Assembly (NCBI GenBank): GCA_031553505.1 | Contig: JAVBLP010000004.1 | Coordinates: forward strand, 102,617 to 166,616 | Direction: 5' to 3' | From: JAVBLP01 sp031553505 | Lineage (GTDB): Bacteria; Elusimicrobiota; Endomicrobiia; Endomicrobiales; Endomicrobiaceae | DNA: 64,000 nt | In this document: piece by piece, positions 1-8,951 of the stretch | Layout: each line of letters begins with the position of its first letter | How positions within the stretch are numbered: the stretch's first letter is position 1 | Translations under genes and position numbers: made by a program | The notes under the pieces: generated by a model | What the model saw: the letters and a program-made list of their open reading frames with translations, nothing else | Told to the model about the DNA's origin: nothing | Databases searched by the model: none

Positions 1-534
1 TTACTGCTGGTTTTTACTGAAACGGCAGGCGCTTTTTTTTCCGGAAGTTTTGCCTTATTTACCCATGCGGGCACCGTTATTTTAACTTCGCTTTTTCTCA
101 TGCCTAGCATTTCAACGCTTTACGGAACAAAAAGCTACGATTTAAGCGGCATACAGGTTTTAGCGGCAGTTTTAAACGCCGCGGCGTTATGCTTCATTGC
201 CGTTTTTATCATCTTTAAAGCGGTTTCAGCTTTTTACGCTCCTAGGCATATTAATACAATATTAGCATGTCTTATGGTTTTTGCCGGAGGCGCCGGCATG
301 TTTGTCTGCGCAGTCTTGCTGCGCGAAAATTATAAAAATCTCAGCCGGATTTATTTTTTGCCGGCCGGGCTTTCTATTTTTGTTATAATTGGTCTCATGG
401 TTTCGCGTATCGCGGATATTTATTTTCTGGATCCGCTTTTAAGCATTATTTTGGCTGCGGTTATTATTATTCAGGCTGCAGTTTTAATTATAAAATCTGT
501 TTCGGTAATGAAAAATAAAGTTTTAAAAATATAA
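1..534 (+). CDS. CDF-like membrane protein, metal ligands lost (partial, 5' end outside window)
   Basis: The frame is open from base 1, so only the last 177 or so residues are seen. The layout follows the cation diffusion facilitator family: an early SGSFALF segment matches the SGSLALL start of the second metal-binding helix, and FLDPLLSIILA matches the conserved ADPLLSLLIA before the last helix. About five hydrophobic segments are visible. The aspartate and histidine ligands are not in place: the usual DAGHMLTD reads HAGTVILT, and the later HxxxD helix is also changed. This suggests a CDF relative that no longer moves Zn2+/Co2+, or binds something else. The ZIP gene follows 16 bases downstream, which supports a link to metal handling. 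Family placement is moderate; function is open. Confidence 0.6.
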   Translation, partial: LLLVFTETAGAFFSGSFALFTHAGTVILTSLFLMPSISTLYGTKSYDLSGIQVLAAVLNAAALCFIAVFIIFKAVSAFYAPRHINTILACLMVFAGGAGMFVCAVLLRENYKNLSRIYFLPAGLSIFVIIGLMVSRIADIYFLDPLLSIILAAVIIIQAAVLIIKSVSVMKNKVLKI

Positions 535-550
535 TGAACCGGAGAACTGC

Positions 551-1279
551 ATGGAAATTTTGTATTCGCTTTTAGCCGCAAGTGCGGCGATGCTTGGCGC
601 TTTTCTTATTTTGAAGTTCCACAAATGGTCCGAAAAAAATTCTCTTTTGATAATAAATTTTGCGGCGGGCGTTATGCTTGCCATAGCGTTTACGCATCTT
701 ATTCCGGAAGGAATTGAAGCAAACCACAATGCTCCGTTTTATATCCTTTTAGGTTTTTTGATTATGTTTTTCCTGCAGTTTATCGTTTTGTTTCATCCCT
801 GCCACAATGATCATGAGTGCGAAACGCACTCCACAATGGGTACGGCTTCAGTAGTCGGACTTTCTTTTCACTCTTTAATTGACGGTTTAATAATCGCTAT
901 CGGTTTTGAAGCAAACGCAAATTTAGGCATTTTAACCACTTTAGCGGTACTTTTACACAAACTGCCTGACGGAATAACGATATCCGGGATTTTGCTCCAC
1001 AGCGGCGCTTCAAAGACGAAAATTTTAAACTTTTCGCTTATGACCGCAGCTTTTACGCCTATAGGCACAATACTTGGAATGCTGCTGTTTAAAAACATAT
1101 CTCCCGAAGTGCTCGGCGCGCTTCTAGCTGCGACAGCAGGGTCTTTTATATTTCTCGCCGCATCGGACTTAATACCCGAAACCCATAAATGTGAAAACCG
1201 CCTTGCCCCTTTTATGCTTTTTGTCGGCGTTGCCGTAATGCTTGTGCTGGAATTTATAGTACATAACCACGCGCACTAA
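551..1279 (+). CDS. ZIP-family metal transporter
   Basis: A 242-residue inner-membrane protein of the ZIP family, which brings divalent metals such as zinc into the cytoplasm. Eight hydrophobic helices are visible. The signature helices carry HSLIDG (about residues 107-112) and HKLPDG (136-141), the paired H-x-x-x-D metal sites of helices 4 and 5. Between helices 3 and 4 lies a His/Cys-rich loop (HPCHNDHECETH, about 82-93), typical of ZIP proteins. The ATG is preceded by GGAGA. It lies just behind the CDF-like gene and is probably co-transcribed with it. Substrate cannot be fixed from sequence. Confidence 0.9.
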   Translation: MEILYSLLAASAAMLGAFLILKFHKWSEKNSLLIINFAAGVMLAIAFTHLIPEGIEANHNAPFYILLGFLIMFFLQFIVLFHPCHNDHECETHSTMGTASVVGLSFHSLIDGLIIAIGFEANANLGILTTLAVLLHKLPDGITISGILLHSGASKTKILNFSLMTAAFTPIGTILGMLLFKNISPEVLGALLAATAGSFIFLAASDLIPETHKCENRLAPFMLFVGVAVMLVLEFIVHNHAH

Positions 1280-1303
1280 AAACTATTCCATATCTTTAAA
1301 TAA

Positions 1304-1346
1304 GTAAAAAAACACCCGGAGCGGCGGGGTCAACGCGCTCCGGGTG
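1304..1346 (-). terminator. Rho-independent terminator of the 1370-1699 gene
   Basis: A perfect 11-bp stem (CACCCGGAGCG at 1313-1323 with its complement at 1336-1346) and a 12-base loop. On the minus strand it is followed by a run of seven T. It lies 24 bases past the stop of the small secreted-protein gene. Confidence 0.85.
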
Positions 1347-1369
1347 CCACTATATATGTTAACGCTTCG

Positions 1370-1699
1370 TTAGTTTGCTAAAGCAACAGCTATCAAACCT
1401 ACGCCTAAAATTCCGGCGGCAATAGCAACAGCCGCGTTATTCTTTCCGTGCTGGCGCACCACGACAACTTCTTTTTTTGAATGTTTCTTTTTTGGATGAT
1501 GTTTTTGTTTTACTACGACAATTTTTTCCATTTTTTTCGGAGGGTTGTGTTTTTGCACTGCAGTTACCTGTTTATTAGCGTTTTTCTGGCCTGCATAATG
1601 ACCATGTTGTGGCGCAGGCGTGTATTTTACCCCTGCGTACGCGTTTGCTCCGAATGCCAGACACATCGCTGCCACTAAAACCACCGTAAATTTTTTCAT
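1370..1699 (-). CDS. Small secreted His/Lys-rich protein with hydrophobic C-terminus
   Basis: 109 residues. A clear signal peptide (residues 1-22, ending ANAYA) is followed by a very basic middle part full of Lys, His and Val (for example KQKHHPKKKHSKK) and a hydrophobic Ala/Gly-rich segment at about 88-108. The start has a strong ribosome site (AAGGAGG, 6 bases before ATG) and the gene has its own terminator, so it looks like a well-expressed single-gene unit. I do not recognise the family. The charge suggests binding to an anionic partner (metal-phosphate, LPS, nucleic acid or cell wall), but this is only a guess. The C-terminal segment may anchor it in a membrane. Confidence 0.7.
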   Translation of the reverse strand: MKKFTVVLVAAMCLAFGANAYAGVKYTPAPQHGHYAGQKNANKQVTAVQKHNPPKKMEKIVVVKQKHHPKKKHSKKEVVVVRQHGKNNAAVAIAAGILGVGLIAVALAN

Positions 1700-1859
1700 T
1701 GTATCCTCCTTGCTGCCGTATTATTGACACATTAACGCGGCAACCCCAAGGCTTATTGCATGGTTTTAGCAAATTGTGCGATTTTAGTTTGTTGAACGGA
1801 ATATTAAAAATGCGGTTGGTTTAATTTTTGTAACTTAACAGGCAGATTTTGCGGGCAGT

Positions 1860-2330
1860 TTATTGTATTAAATCGCTTATCAAAGCTTTAGAAACTGATA
1901 TTAAGTCTTTAGGGGCAAGTTTAATTTGTAACCCGCGCACGCCGGCGCTGATATAAATATTATCAAAGCGTAAGGCGCTTTCGTGTATGTAAACGGGGTA
2001 TTCTCTCTTCATGGCAAGAGGGGAACAGCCTCCCCTGATATATCCCGTGACCTGCATAATATCTTTAACCGCTATCATCTCGGAGCTTTTATTGCCGGAT
2101 GCTTTTGCGGCTTTTTTTAAGTCTATTTCCGCGTCCCCTGGCACTACGGCAACAAAAATACCTGTTTTGTCGCCTTTTATAACCAAAGTTTTAAAAACCT
2201 GTTTTATATTTTGCCCGAGTTTTGCCGCAACATTAACCGCGCTTAAATCGCCCTCATCAACGGCATATTCCGTTAAATCGTAATAAATGTTATTTTTATC
2301 TAGTATTCTGGCTGCGTTTGTTTTGTGCAT
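1860..2330 (-). CDS. ybaK: YbaK/EbsC-type aminoacyl-tRNA deacylase
   Basis: 156 residues, the normal length of YbaK (Cys-tRNA(Pro) deacylase), which hydrolyses Cys wrongly attached to tRNA-Pro. Family marks are FKTLVIKGDKTGIFVAVVPG (about 46-65), the VTGYIRGGCSPLA block (about 95-107, matching the TGYxxGGxSPxG of the family) and ISAGVRGLQIKLAP near the end. It starts 6 bases after the stop of the upstream ankyrin gene, so the two are probably on one transcript. Substrate specificity within the YbaK/ProX superfamily is inferred from the family. Confidence 0.9.
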   Translation of the reverse strand: MHKTNAARILDKNNIYYDLTEYAVDEGDLSAVNVAAKLGQNIKQVFKTLVIKGDKTGIFVAVVPGDAEIDLKKAAKASGNKSSEMIAVKDIMQVTGYIRGGCSPLAMKREYPVYIHESALRFDNIYISAGVRGLQIKLAPKDLISVSKALISDLIQ

Positions 2331-2336
2331 GGAAGG

Positions 2337-3233
2337 TTAACGTTCAAGCAGTTTTAGAAGTTCCGCTTTTTCAATTTCGGACATTTTTTGGTTGCCGCGC
2401 AGATAATCCGCAGCGGAAAGTCCGCTGGTATTTTTAATTTTGGGATCCGCGCCATAACTAAGCAGTATATGCGCCCTGTAACCGTTAGTACCGTAATATG
2501 CCGCGTATATAAGCGCCGTATTGCCGTGCTCATCCTGAATATTTACGTTTACGCCCTTCTGCAGCAATGCCGACAGCGCGCCGGAATTATTAGACTGGTC
2601 CATAGCCATAAAAAGAAGAATGCTTTCCCTTATTTCTTCTTCTTCATCGCCCCCTTCATTTTTCATCAACAATTCAAACATTTCAGAAGTTCTTGCGTAG
2701 GCAACGGCAGGTTTGTGGTTAAAATCCACCGTGCCGAGCATTGACCGCGCGTTTAGCAGCCATCTTGTGATCTGTATATCTCCGTTGGCGATTGAAAACA
2801 TCAAGGCAATCTGCCCTTTATTGTTTCTCATGTTAACGTCGCATTCATTTTCAATCAGCCTTTTGACCGCCTCGCCGTTATCAAACTGTGCGGCGTACAT
2901 CAATGGCGTATTGCCGTCTTTATCCTGGGAATCAACAATAACGCTATACTTCTTTAAAAGGGCCATTGTTTCTTTGTCTAGCTTCATGTTGTTTGCGGCG
3001 GCATAATGCAAAGCGGTTCTGTCAAAAAAATCTTTAGCGTTAACATCTACGGCTTTTTCCATTTCCTGCTTCACTTTTTTGTATGAATTTTTATTGGAAA
3101 TAGCCTTCATCAACGGCGTTGTGCTGCCGACAAAAGAAATATTGTAAACCTTGTCTTCAGAATGAATAAAGAAAAAATACGCGGCTGCCGACGCCGCTAA
3201 TATAAATATTAAAATAACAATAAAACTTCTCAC
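2337..3233 (-). CDS. Membrane-anchored ankyrin-repeat protein
   Basis: 298 residues with one N-terminal hydrophobic helix (residues 3-22), so the repeat domain most likely faces the periplasm. Ankyrin units are plain: DRTALHYAAANN, DGNTPLMYAAQFDN, KGQIALMFSIANGD and HGNTALIYAAYYGT, with a more worn stretch between units three and four and another at the C-terminal end. Ankyrin repeats bind protein partners. The start is GTG, preceded by GGCGGAGA. It sits between the PBP-like gene and ybaK. No partner can be named. Confidence 0.85.
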   Translation of the reverse strand: MRSFIVILIFILAASAAAYFFFIHSEDKVYNISFVGSTTPLMKAISNKNSYKKVKQEMEKAVDVNAKDFFDRTALHYAAANNMKLDKETMALLKKYSVIVDSQDKDGNTPLMYAAQFDNGEAVKRLIENECDVNMRNNKGQIALMFSIANGDIQITRWLLNARSMLGTVDFNHKPAVAYARTSEMFELLMKNEGGDEEEEIRESILLFMAMDQSNNSGALSALLQKGVNVNIQDEHGNTALIYAAYYGTNGYRAHILLSYGADPKIKNTSGLSAADYLRGNQKMSEIEKAELLKLLER

Positions 3234-3247
3234 GCAAAAATCTCCGC

Positions 3248-4435
3248 CTATATTTCATTAACCGGAAAGTATCCGGTTTTTCTGATAATTTCCTGCCCTT
3301 CCGCTGACAGTATCCATTTTATCATTTTTTTTACATTTTGGTTCTTACTGCCTGCCGTAACGGCATAAAATTCCGCGGTTAAGGGATATTTATTATCTGC
3401 TATGTTTGCTTCGGACGGATAAATGCCGCCGATTTCAAGAATTTTTATATTTTCCTCATGCATCATCCCAAGCAGAAAAAACCTGAAAGAAAACCCTATC
3501 GCCCCTCCGTAGTTCTGATAATCCGCCACGCGCCGCACAATACCGCCCATGCCTGCCGGTACGTCCCGGTGAGGCGCTTTCATTATTGTATCGCCATACA
3601 TCAATTTTTGCAGAGCTGTCTGGCTGCCGCTTCCTTCCGGCCGCTGGAAAGCCCTTATCTTTCTGTATCTTCCCCCGACTTCTTTCCAATTTTTTATTCT
3701 GTCAGCGTAAATATCTTTTATCTGCAGTAGAGTTAAAGAGCTGACCGGGTTTTTTCGATTAACAAAAAATACAAAAGCTTCTTTTCCTATAGGGGTCATA
3801 TTCAGCGTTACGCCCGCTTTTTTCGCGTCGTCCAGCTGTTTTTGCGACGGGGGAGAAACAAAAATTATGTCGGCCTTTCCTTTTATGAGGTTTTCATAGG
3901 CGTTTGCGGTATTATTGCACTGGATATATTTATTATAATATTTTTCACCGTTTATAAAAATATATTGTTTTAAATCCGGATTTAAAGCTTCAGCAAAAGC
4001 GCCGTACACTGGGTACAAAGCGGAAGAACCGTCCAAAACGGGGAAGTCATTTTTTATTACAATAGAAGCGGATTTATCGAGCAATGTTCTTTTTTCGCCG
4101 TGAAACGGGGCGTAATCGGAAAGGTCAACATCCTGTATAGAAACTGTCGGGACGGTGTCCTGATATGCCTGATATCCGTTACGCACAGCGATTGAGGCAG
4201 CGGCAAGCAGAACAAACGCTACGCCTATAATGACTATAACCCTTCTCTTTGATGACCAAAACAGAAACATTATGTAAAGGACAACTAGTATTAATGCCGC
4301 TGCCGGCGCAAAAACGGCGTAAAACTTTTCTCCCGCAAACAGCGAAAGGAGCACCGCCGCGTAAGATGTGACGCTCAAAAAAGAGAGCCCTAGCACCAAT
4401 AAAAATACTTTTAAAATAACTTTTCTGGTTTTCAT
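3248..4435 (-). CDS. Membrane-anchored PstS-like phosphate/anion-binding protein
   Basis: 395 residues. Three hydrophobic helices (about 7-30, 37-60, 65-84) lead into a periplasmic-binding-protein domain of the PstS type: INGEKYYNKYIQCNNTANAYENLI includes a TANAY..L helix, KADIIFVSPP gives strand and switch, and RPEGSGSQTALQK matches the RxxGSGT phosphate-binding loop of PstS. Normal PstS proteins have only a signal peptide, so the three-helix anchor is unusual. No pstCAB genes are nearby. Its ATG overlaps the TGA of the G1P dehydrogenase gene (ATGA), so the two are translationally coupled. It may sense an anion rather than feed a transporter. Confidence 0.75.
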   Translation of the reverse strand: MKTRKVILKVFLLVLGLSFLSVTSYAAVLLSLFAGEKFYAVFAPAAALILVVLYIMFLFWSSKRRVIVIIGVAFVLLAAASIAVRNGYQAYQDTVPTVSIQDVDLSDYAPFHGEKRTLLDKSASIVIKNDFPVLDGSSALYPVYGAFAEALNPDLKQYIFINGEKYYNKYIQCNNTANAYENLIKGKADIIFVSPPSQKQLDDAKKAGVTLNMTPIGKEAFVFFVNRKNPVSSLTLLQIKDIYADRIKNWKEVGGRYRKIRAFQRPEGSGSQTALQKLMYGDTIMKAPHRDVPAGMGGIVRRVADYQNYGGAIGFSFRFFLLGMMHEENIKILEIGGIYPSEANIADNKYPLTAEFYAVTAGSKNQNVKKMIKWILSAEGQEIIRKTGYFPVNEI

Positions 4436-5493
4436 TTTATCATCTGTTTTAATAATTCGTCATTTTCGATAAAATCTTCCGCTTTTTTTAAAGACTCGTT
4501 TTCGGAAAGCACGGTGTAATAGTTTTCTTTTACTTGCGGGGCATACTGCAAAGCCTTTACAAAATCCCTTTTATCAAACGGATTTGCGCTAACAAAAGAG
4601 GCAAAACCTGAATTTTCAAGGAAATTTTTTATCTCTTCCGCTCTGTTATCCTGAAGCAATGCGCATAAATAAGCGGCTGTGCCTACCTGCAAACCATGCA
4701 TTTTGGGTTTTTGTGGCAAATAATCTAATGCGTGCGATATTAAATGCTCGCTGCCGCTTGCAGGGCGGGAAGAGCCGGCAATTTCCATGGCTATGCCGCT
4801 TAAAACCAAAGAATTTACGAGTTTTGAGTAGAACTCGCCGGAATCAAACTTCTTTTCCGCTCCGGCATAATATAATGCCTCCAAAGAGTTATACGCAAGC
4901 ATTGCGGCAAAATCATTATAATCGCTGAGTTTTTTGTTAAAAGCCTGTTTCCAGTCCCACAAAGCAGTAACTTTAGATATCATGTCTCCGATTCCGGAAA
5001 AAAACATTTCTTTAGGCGCGCTTGCGATGATATCTAAATCGGCAACTACGCCGTAAGGGATGTTCGCCTGTACGCTTTTTCTTTTGCCTTCCACAAGCAG
5101 CGAAGCGCCGGGGCTGCAAAAACCGTCATTTGAAACAGATGTCGGCACGCTTATAAACGGCAGCCGCAAAGTATGCGCGCAGTACTTGCTGTAATCAAGC
5201 GATTTGCCGCCGCCAATGCCTATGATAACATCCGCCCCTTGCGGCACTTTAAACGCCGTGTGTATTATGTTTTCAATATTAATATCAGATATAAAATCTT
5301 TGCGTACTATTTCAATTCCATGCTCTTTAAAGCCGGAATAAAGTTTATCCGCAACTATGTTTTCTATGCCTTCGCTGAAAAACAGCGCGGTTTTAAAATA
5401 CTTCCTGTCAAAAAGATACTTGCCTATTTTGGCGGTCTTTCCGCAGCCGATTTTTAAAAGCGAGGGTATGCTTATTTCTTTATTTAACGCCAC
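4432..5493 (-). CDS. sn-glycerol-1-phosphate dehydrogenase family (EgsA/AraM-like)
   Basis: About 353 residues, iron/zinc-dependent dehydrogenase fold. Motifs in order: GIGGGKSLDYSKY (NAD(P)-binding GGG loop), PTSVSNDGFCSP, GIGDMISKVTALWDW (metal aspartate region), SGSEHLISHALD and KMHGLQVGTAA (metal histidines). This set is that of glycerol-1-phosphate dehydrogenase, which reduces dihydroxyacetone phosphate to sn-glycerol-1-phosphate; in bacteria this is known from Bacillus AraM. I place the start at GTG 5493, because AGAGG lies 5 bases before it; a TTG 15 bases further up is also open. Coupled by a 4-base overlap to the PstS-like gene. Confidence 0.85.
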   Translation of the reverse strand: MALNKEISIPSLLKIGCGKTAKIGKYLFDRKYFKTALFFSEGIENIVADKLYSGFKEHGIEIVRKDFISDINIENIIHTAFKVPQGADVIIGIGGGKSLDYSKYCAHTLRLPFISVPTSVSNDGFCSPGASLLVEGKRKSVQANIPYGVVADLDIIASAPKEMFFSGIGDMISKVTALWDWKQAFNKKLSDYNDFAAMLAYNSLEALYYAGAEKKFDSGEFYSKLVNSLVLSGIAMEIAGSSRPASGSEHLISHALDYLPQKPKMHGLQVGTAAYLCALLQDNRAEEIKNFLENSGFASFVSANPFDKRDFVKALQYAPQVKENYYTVLSENESLKKAEDFIENDELLKQMIK

Positions 5494-5566
5494 TAAAACC
5501 TCTAACAATTATTTTGTATTTGCTATGCAAAAGCTTTTAATTCTGTTTCACAGCTATTGTTCATTG

Positions 5567-6223
5567 TTATTTGTAAATTGTCTTTATGTATTTTATTATA
5601 TCGCCAAAACCGCCAAATTGTAAAGTTTGTATGCCCTGCTCTTTGCAAAGGCCCAATAAAATGCCTTTGGCGAATACCGCGTCAGCTGTTCTTGCCGCTT
5701 TAATGTCCGGCCTGCCGTCACCTGCGTAGATGGTAAAAAAGCCCTGTTGCTTTAAATGTTGAACAAGCGCGTCCTTGGATACGCCGGCGTCTTTGCTATA
5801 GAAAGGGCTGCCCGGAGCGGGTGGAGTAACTTTAAAACCCGTTTGCGGAGAGTATTCGCCTTTGTTGGAAAGAAGCGTAATATTATATTTTTTTATATAT
5901 TCCGGAATTCTTTTTAATATGTAGTAGTCCATGCCCGCGCTGCAGATATAAACGGGAATTTCCAGCTTTTTGCACAGTTCAAGCGTTTCCGGAAATTGCG
6001 GGTCTATTTCAATGCTTTCTATAAACTTATCAAGCTCGTTTTGCGGTATGCGCACTTTCGCAAATATACGGCTTAACGCTTCAACGTGCGTTATTTTGCC
6101 GGCAAGATAATCATCCCAGGGTTTTATATCTTCCCTGGTAAGCAGGCGGTCAATAACCATATTAAAAAAATCCTCTTTGGAAATCGTTCCGTCAAAATCG
6201 GAAATTAAAGCTGTTTTGGGCAT
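5567..6223 (-). CDS. HAD-superfamily phosphatase, MtnX/phosphoserine-phosphatase-like
   Basis: 218 residues. Motif I is DFDGTISKEDFF (about 8-19, nucleophile Asp8 and Asp10), motif II is CSAGMDYY (about 95), motif III/IV is the late YAGDGRPDIKAA (about 165). The layout is that of the subfamily holding MtnX (methionine salvage 2-hydroxy-3-keto-5-methylthiopentenyl-1-phosphate phosphatase) and SerB-like enzymes. No methionine-salvage genes are near, so the substrate is unknown. It lies 58 bases upstream of the G1P dehydrogenase gene on the same strand and may share its transcript. Confidence 0.8.
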   Translation of the reverse strand: MPKTALISDFDGTISKEDFFNMVIDRLLTREDIKPWDDYLAGKITHVEALSRIFAKVRIPQNELDKFIESIEIDPQFPETLELCKKLEIPVYICSAGMDYYILKRIPEYIKKYNITLLSNKGEYSPQTGFKVTPPAPGSPFYSKDAGVSKDALVQHLKQQGFFTIYAGDGRPDIKAARTADAVFAKGILLGLCKEQGIQTLQFGGFGDIIKYIKTIYK

Positions 6224-6360
6224 TTTATTTCTCTTTTTTTAAACATTTTTTCAATAAAATCTTTTGTAGCTTGCTCATTTCTAAATATGTAACATTAGCT
6301 AGCATTGCACCGTTCAATCATTTTATTACTCCGCGCTAAATTTGAAAATATTTGACGGAT

Positions 6361-6395
6361 AAAAAAGCCCTGAGGTTTTTGCCTCAGGGCTTTTT
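6361..6395. terminator. Terminator after gyrA (works in both directions)
   Basis: A 14-bp stem (6362-6375 with 6382-6395, core GCCCTGAGG/CCTCAGGGC) with a 6-base loop, A-rich on one side and T-rich on the other. It lies 4 bases after the gyrA stop and should end the origin operon on the minus strand. Confidence 0.9.
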
Positions 6396-6398
6396 GGA

Positions 6399-8927
6399 TT
6401 ATTCTTTATCGTCTTCCGGTTTGGCTTTCTCAACGGCGTCTTGAGCTTCGCCGCCTTCCTCGTCTTTAACCACCGAGGCCAACGCCGCGACTTTGTCGCC
6501 GTCACCGAGTTTTACTAAACGCACGCCCTGGGTGTTTCTGCCTATTACGGAGATGCTGTCCACTCTCAAGCGTATCGTTATGCCGTCCTGCGTCATTATC
6601 ATTACTTCTTCGCCTTTATTTGCTTTTTTAATGCCTATCACTTTCCCGTTTCTTTCGGTAGCCTGCATATTTATAACGCCGTGGCCGCCGCGCTTCTGCA
6701 GCCTGTATTTGTCTATTTCGGTGCGTTTGCCGTAGCCGTTTTCAGAAACCGATAGGAACACGTCGTCTTTGCATAATACTTCCATGCCGATGACTTCATC
6801 GTCTTTTTCAAGGTCTATGCCTCTTACGCCCATTCCGGCTCTGCCGATCGCGCGGACGTCGCTTTCTTTAAACCTTATGCCGATGCCGTTTTTCGTGGCT
6901 ATTATAACTTCCGGGTTGCCGCAGATTGCCTTAACTTCGGTCAATATGTCGCCGTCTTCAAGCTTGATCGCAATTATACCGCCTTTTCTGGGGTTGGAAA
7001 ACTCCGTAAGCGCGATTTTTTTGATTGTGCCGTTTCTTGTGCACATTAACAAATATTCGTCTTTAATTTCTTTCTCGTTTATAGATCTGAAAGCTATCGC
7101 CGCGGTAATTTTTTCTTCAGGAGCAAGCTGTAAAAGGTTTACGATTGCTTTTCCTTTAGAAGTGCGCACGCCTTCCGGTATTTCGTAAGCCCTCATCCAG
7201 TACAATCTTCCCCTCGTTGTGAAGAAGAACATATAAGAATGCGAGCTTGTTATGAAGAGTTTTTCGACAAAATCTTCTTCTTTCGTGTTCATCGCGGTTA
7301 TGCCGCGGCCGCCCCTGTGCTGCGCTTTGTACGTATCGAGCGGTATGCGTTTGATGTAGCCGGCGTGAGACATTGTAATCGCGACTTCTTCTTCCTGGAT
7401 AAGGTCTTCAATGTTAAAGTCCGCTTCCGCTGCCTGAATCTGCGATTTTCTTTTATCGCCGTAATCCTTTTTAAGCCCGATCGTTTCTTCTTTAATGATA
7501 GCCAGAATCTTTTTAGGGTCGGCAAGGATGGAACGGAGTTTTTCGATAAGTTTTATGAGTTCAAGGTATTCGTTTTCAATAGCTTCCCTTTCAAGCCCGG
7601 TCAGCTGGTGGAGCCTCATTTCCAAAATGGCGTCAGCCTGAATTTTTGAAAGTTTGAACTTCGTCATCAATTGTTCGCGCGCTTCTTCTTTATCTTTAGC
7701 GGCCCTGATGATTTTTACGACAGCGTCAATATTTTCTACCGCTATCTTTAAACCTTCTAAAATGTGCGCTCTTGCTTCCGCTTTTTGTAATTCAAATTTG
7801 GTACGCCTTGTTACAACAGTTTTTCTGTGCTCTATATGATGACCGAGAATTTCTTTTATGTTCATCACTTTCGGGCGGTTGTTTACAAGCGCAAGCATTA
7901 TAACGCCGAAAGACGACTGCATCTGCGTGAGTTTAAAAAGCTGGTTTAACACAACCTGCGCGTTGCCGTCCCTTTTGATTTCAATAACTATTCGTATGCC
8001 GTCACGGTCCGACTCGTCGCGCAAATCTGAAATGCCGTCGATTTTTTTATCTTTTACGAGCTCGGCAATCGAAATTATAAGGTTTGCCTTGTTTACCTGG
8101 TAAGGAATTTCATTAACGATGATGGCTTCCCTGCCGTTTTTGTACTCTTCTATTTCGGCCTTCGCCCTCATTTTTATGGAGCCTCTGCCTTTTTCTAAAT
8201 AATCCTTAATGCCGCCCCTGCCCAAAATTATGGCGCCGGTAGGAAAATCCGGCCCTTTAATATGTTTCATAATTTCGGATATCGGCAGTTCCGGGTCGTC
8301 TATCAAAGCGACAGTCGCGTCGCAGACTTCGCCCAAATTATGCGTCGGGACATTTGTCGCCATACCTACGGCTATACCCTGCGAGCCGTTTATCAAAAGG
8401 CTGGGAAGTTTTGAAGGAAGAACTACCGGTTCTTTTAATGAACCGTCATAGTTAGGCATAAAATCAACAGTATTTTTATCGAGGTCGGCAAGCATTTCGT
8501 CGGTGATAGATTCCATGCGGGCTTCGGTATAACGCATCGCCGCGGCGCCGTCGCCGTCTATACTGCCGAAATTTCCCTGTCCGTCAACCATCGGGTAACG
8601 CAATGACCAGTCCTGCGCCATACGTACCATCGATTCGTAAATAGCGGAGTCGCCGTGCGGATGATACTTACCCATAACGTCACCCACGACCCTCGCGGAT
8701 TTTTTATATGCGGTGCCGTGCTTCATGCCCATTTCTTTCATGGTATAAAGTATGCGCCTGTGAATCGGTTTTAAACCGTCGCGTACGTCCGGCAAAGCTC
8801 TTCCCACGATAACGCTCATCGCGTAATCGATGTAAGACGTTTTCATTTCATCTTCAATGTTTCTGGGAAGTATATTAGCTTCGGCTACTTCCGTTTCTTC
8901 CTGTTTCTTTTTATCTTTTTCTGCCAT
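6399..8927 (-). CDS. gyrA: DNA gyrase subunit A
   Basis: 842 residues, full length. Subunit A cuts and rejoins DNA in the A2B2 gyrase. Visible are SYIDYAMSVIVGRALPDVRDG (start of the breakage domain), HPHGDSAIYESM (about 89-100, the quinolone region with Ser and Glu at the usual two positions), and AAAMRYTEARM with the catalytic Tyr at about 133. The C-terminal wrapping domain holds the GyrA box QHRGGRGI and several repeated blades. The acidic C-terminal tail is common. The ATG has AAAGGAT upstream. It lies 24 bases after gyrB in the origin operon. Confidence 0.98.
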   Translation of the reverse strand: MAEKDKKKQEETEVAEANILPRNIEDEMKTSYIDYAMSVIVGRALPDVRDGLKPIHRRILYTMKEMGMKHGTAYKKSARVVGDVMGKYHPHGDSAIYESMVRMAQDWSLRYPMVDGQGNFGSIDGDGAAAMRYTEARMESITDEMLADLDKNTVDFMPNYDGSLKEPVVLPSKLPSLLINGSQGIAVGMATNVPTHNLGEVCDATVALIDDPELPISEIMKHIKGPDFPTGAIILGRGGIKDYLEKGRGSIKMRAKAEIEEYKNGREAIIVNEIPYQVNKANLIISIAELVKDKKIDGISDLRDESDRDGIRIVIEIKRDGNAQVVLNQLFKLTQMQSSFGVIMLALVNNRPKVMNIKEILGHHIEHRKTVVTRRTKFELQKAEARAHILEGLKIAVENIDAVVKIIRAAKDKEEAREQLMTKFKLSKIQADAILEMRLHQLTGLEREAIENEYLELIKLIEKLRSILADPKKILAIIKEETIGLKKDYGDKRKSQIQAAEADFNIEDLIQEEEVAITMSHAGYIKRIPLDTYKAQHRGGRGITAMNTKEEDFVEKLFITSSHSYMFFFTTRGRLYWMRAYEIPEGVRTSKGKAIVNLLQLAPEEKITAAIAFRSINEKEIKDEYLLMCTRNGTIKKIALTEFSNPRKGGIIAIKLEDGDILTEVKAICGNPEVIIATKNGIGIRFKESDVRAIGRAGMGVRGIDLEKDDEVIGMEVLCKDDVFLSVSENGYGKRTEIDKYRLQKRGGHGVINMQATERNGKVIGIKKANKGEEVMIMTQDGITIRLRVDSISVIGRNTQGVRLVKLGDGDKVAALASVVKDEEGGEAQDAVEKAKPEDDKE

Positions 8928-8951
8928 TTCGGTATCCTTTATTTAAAGAAA

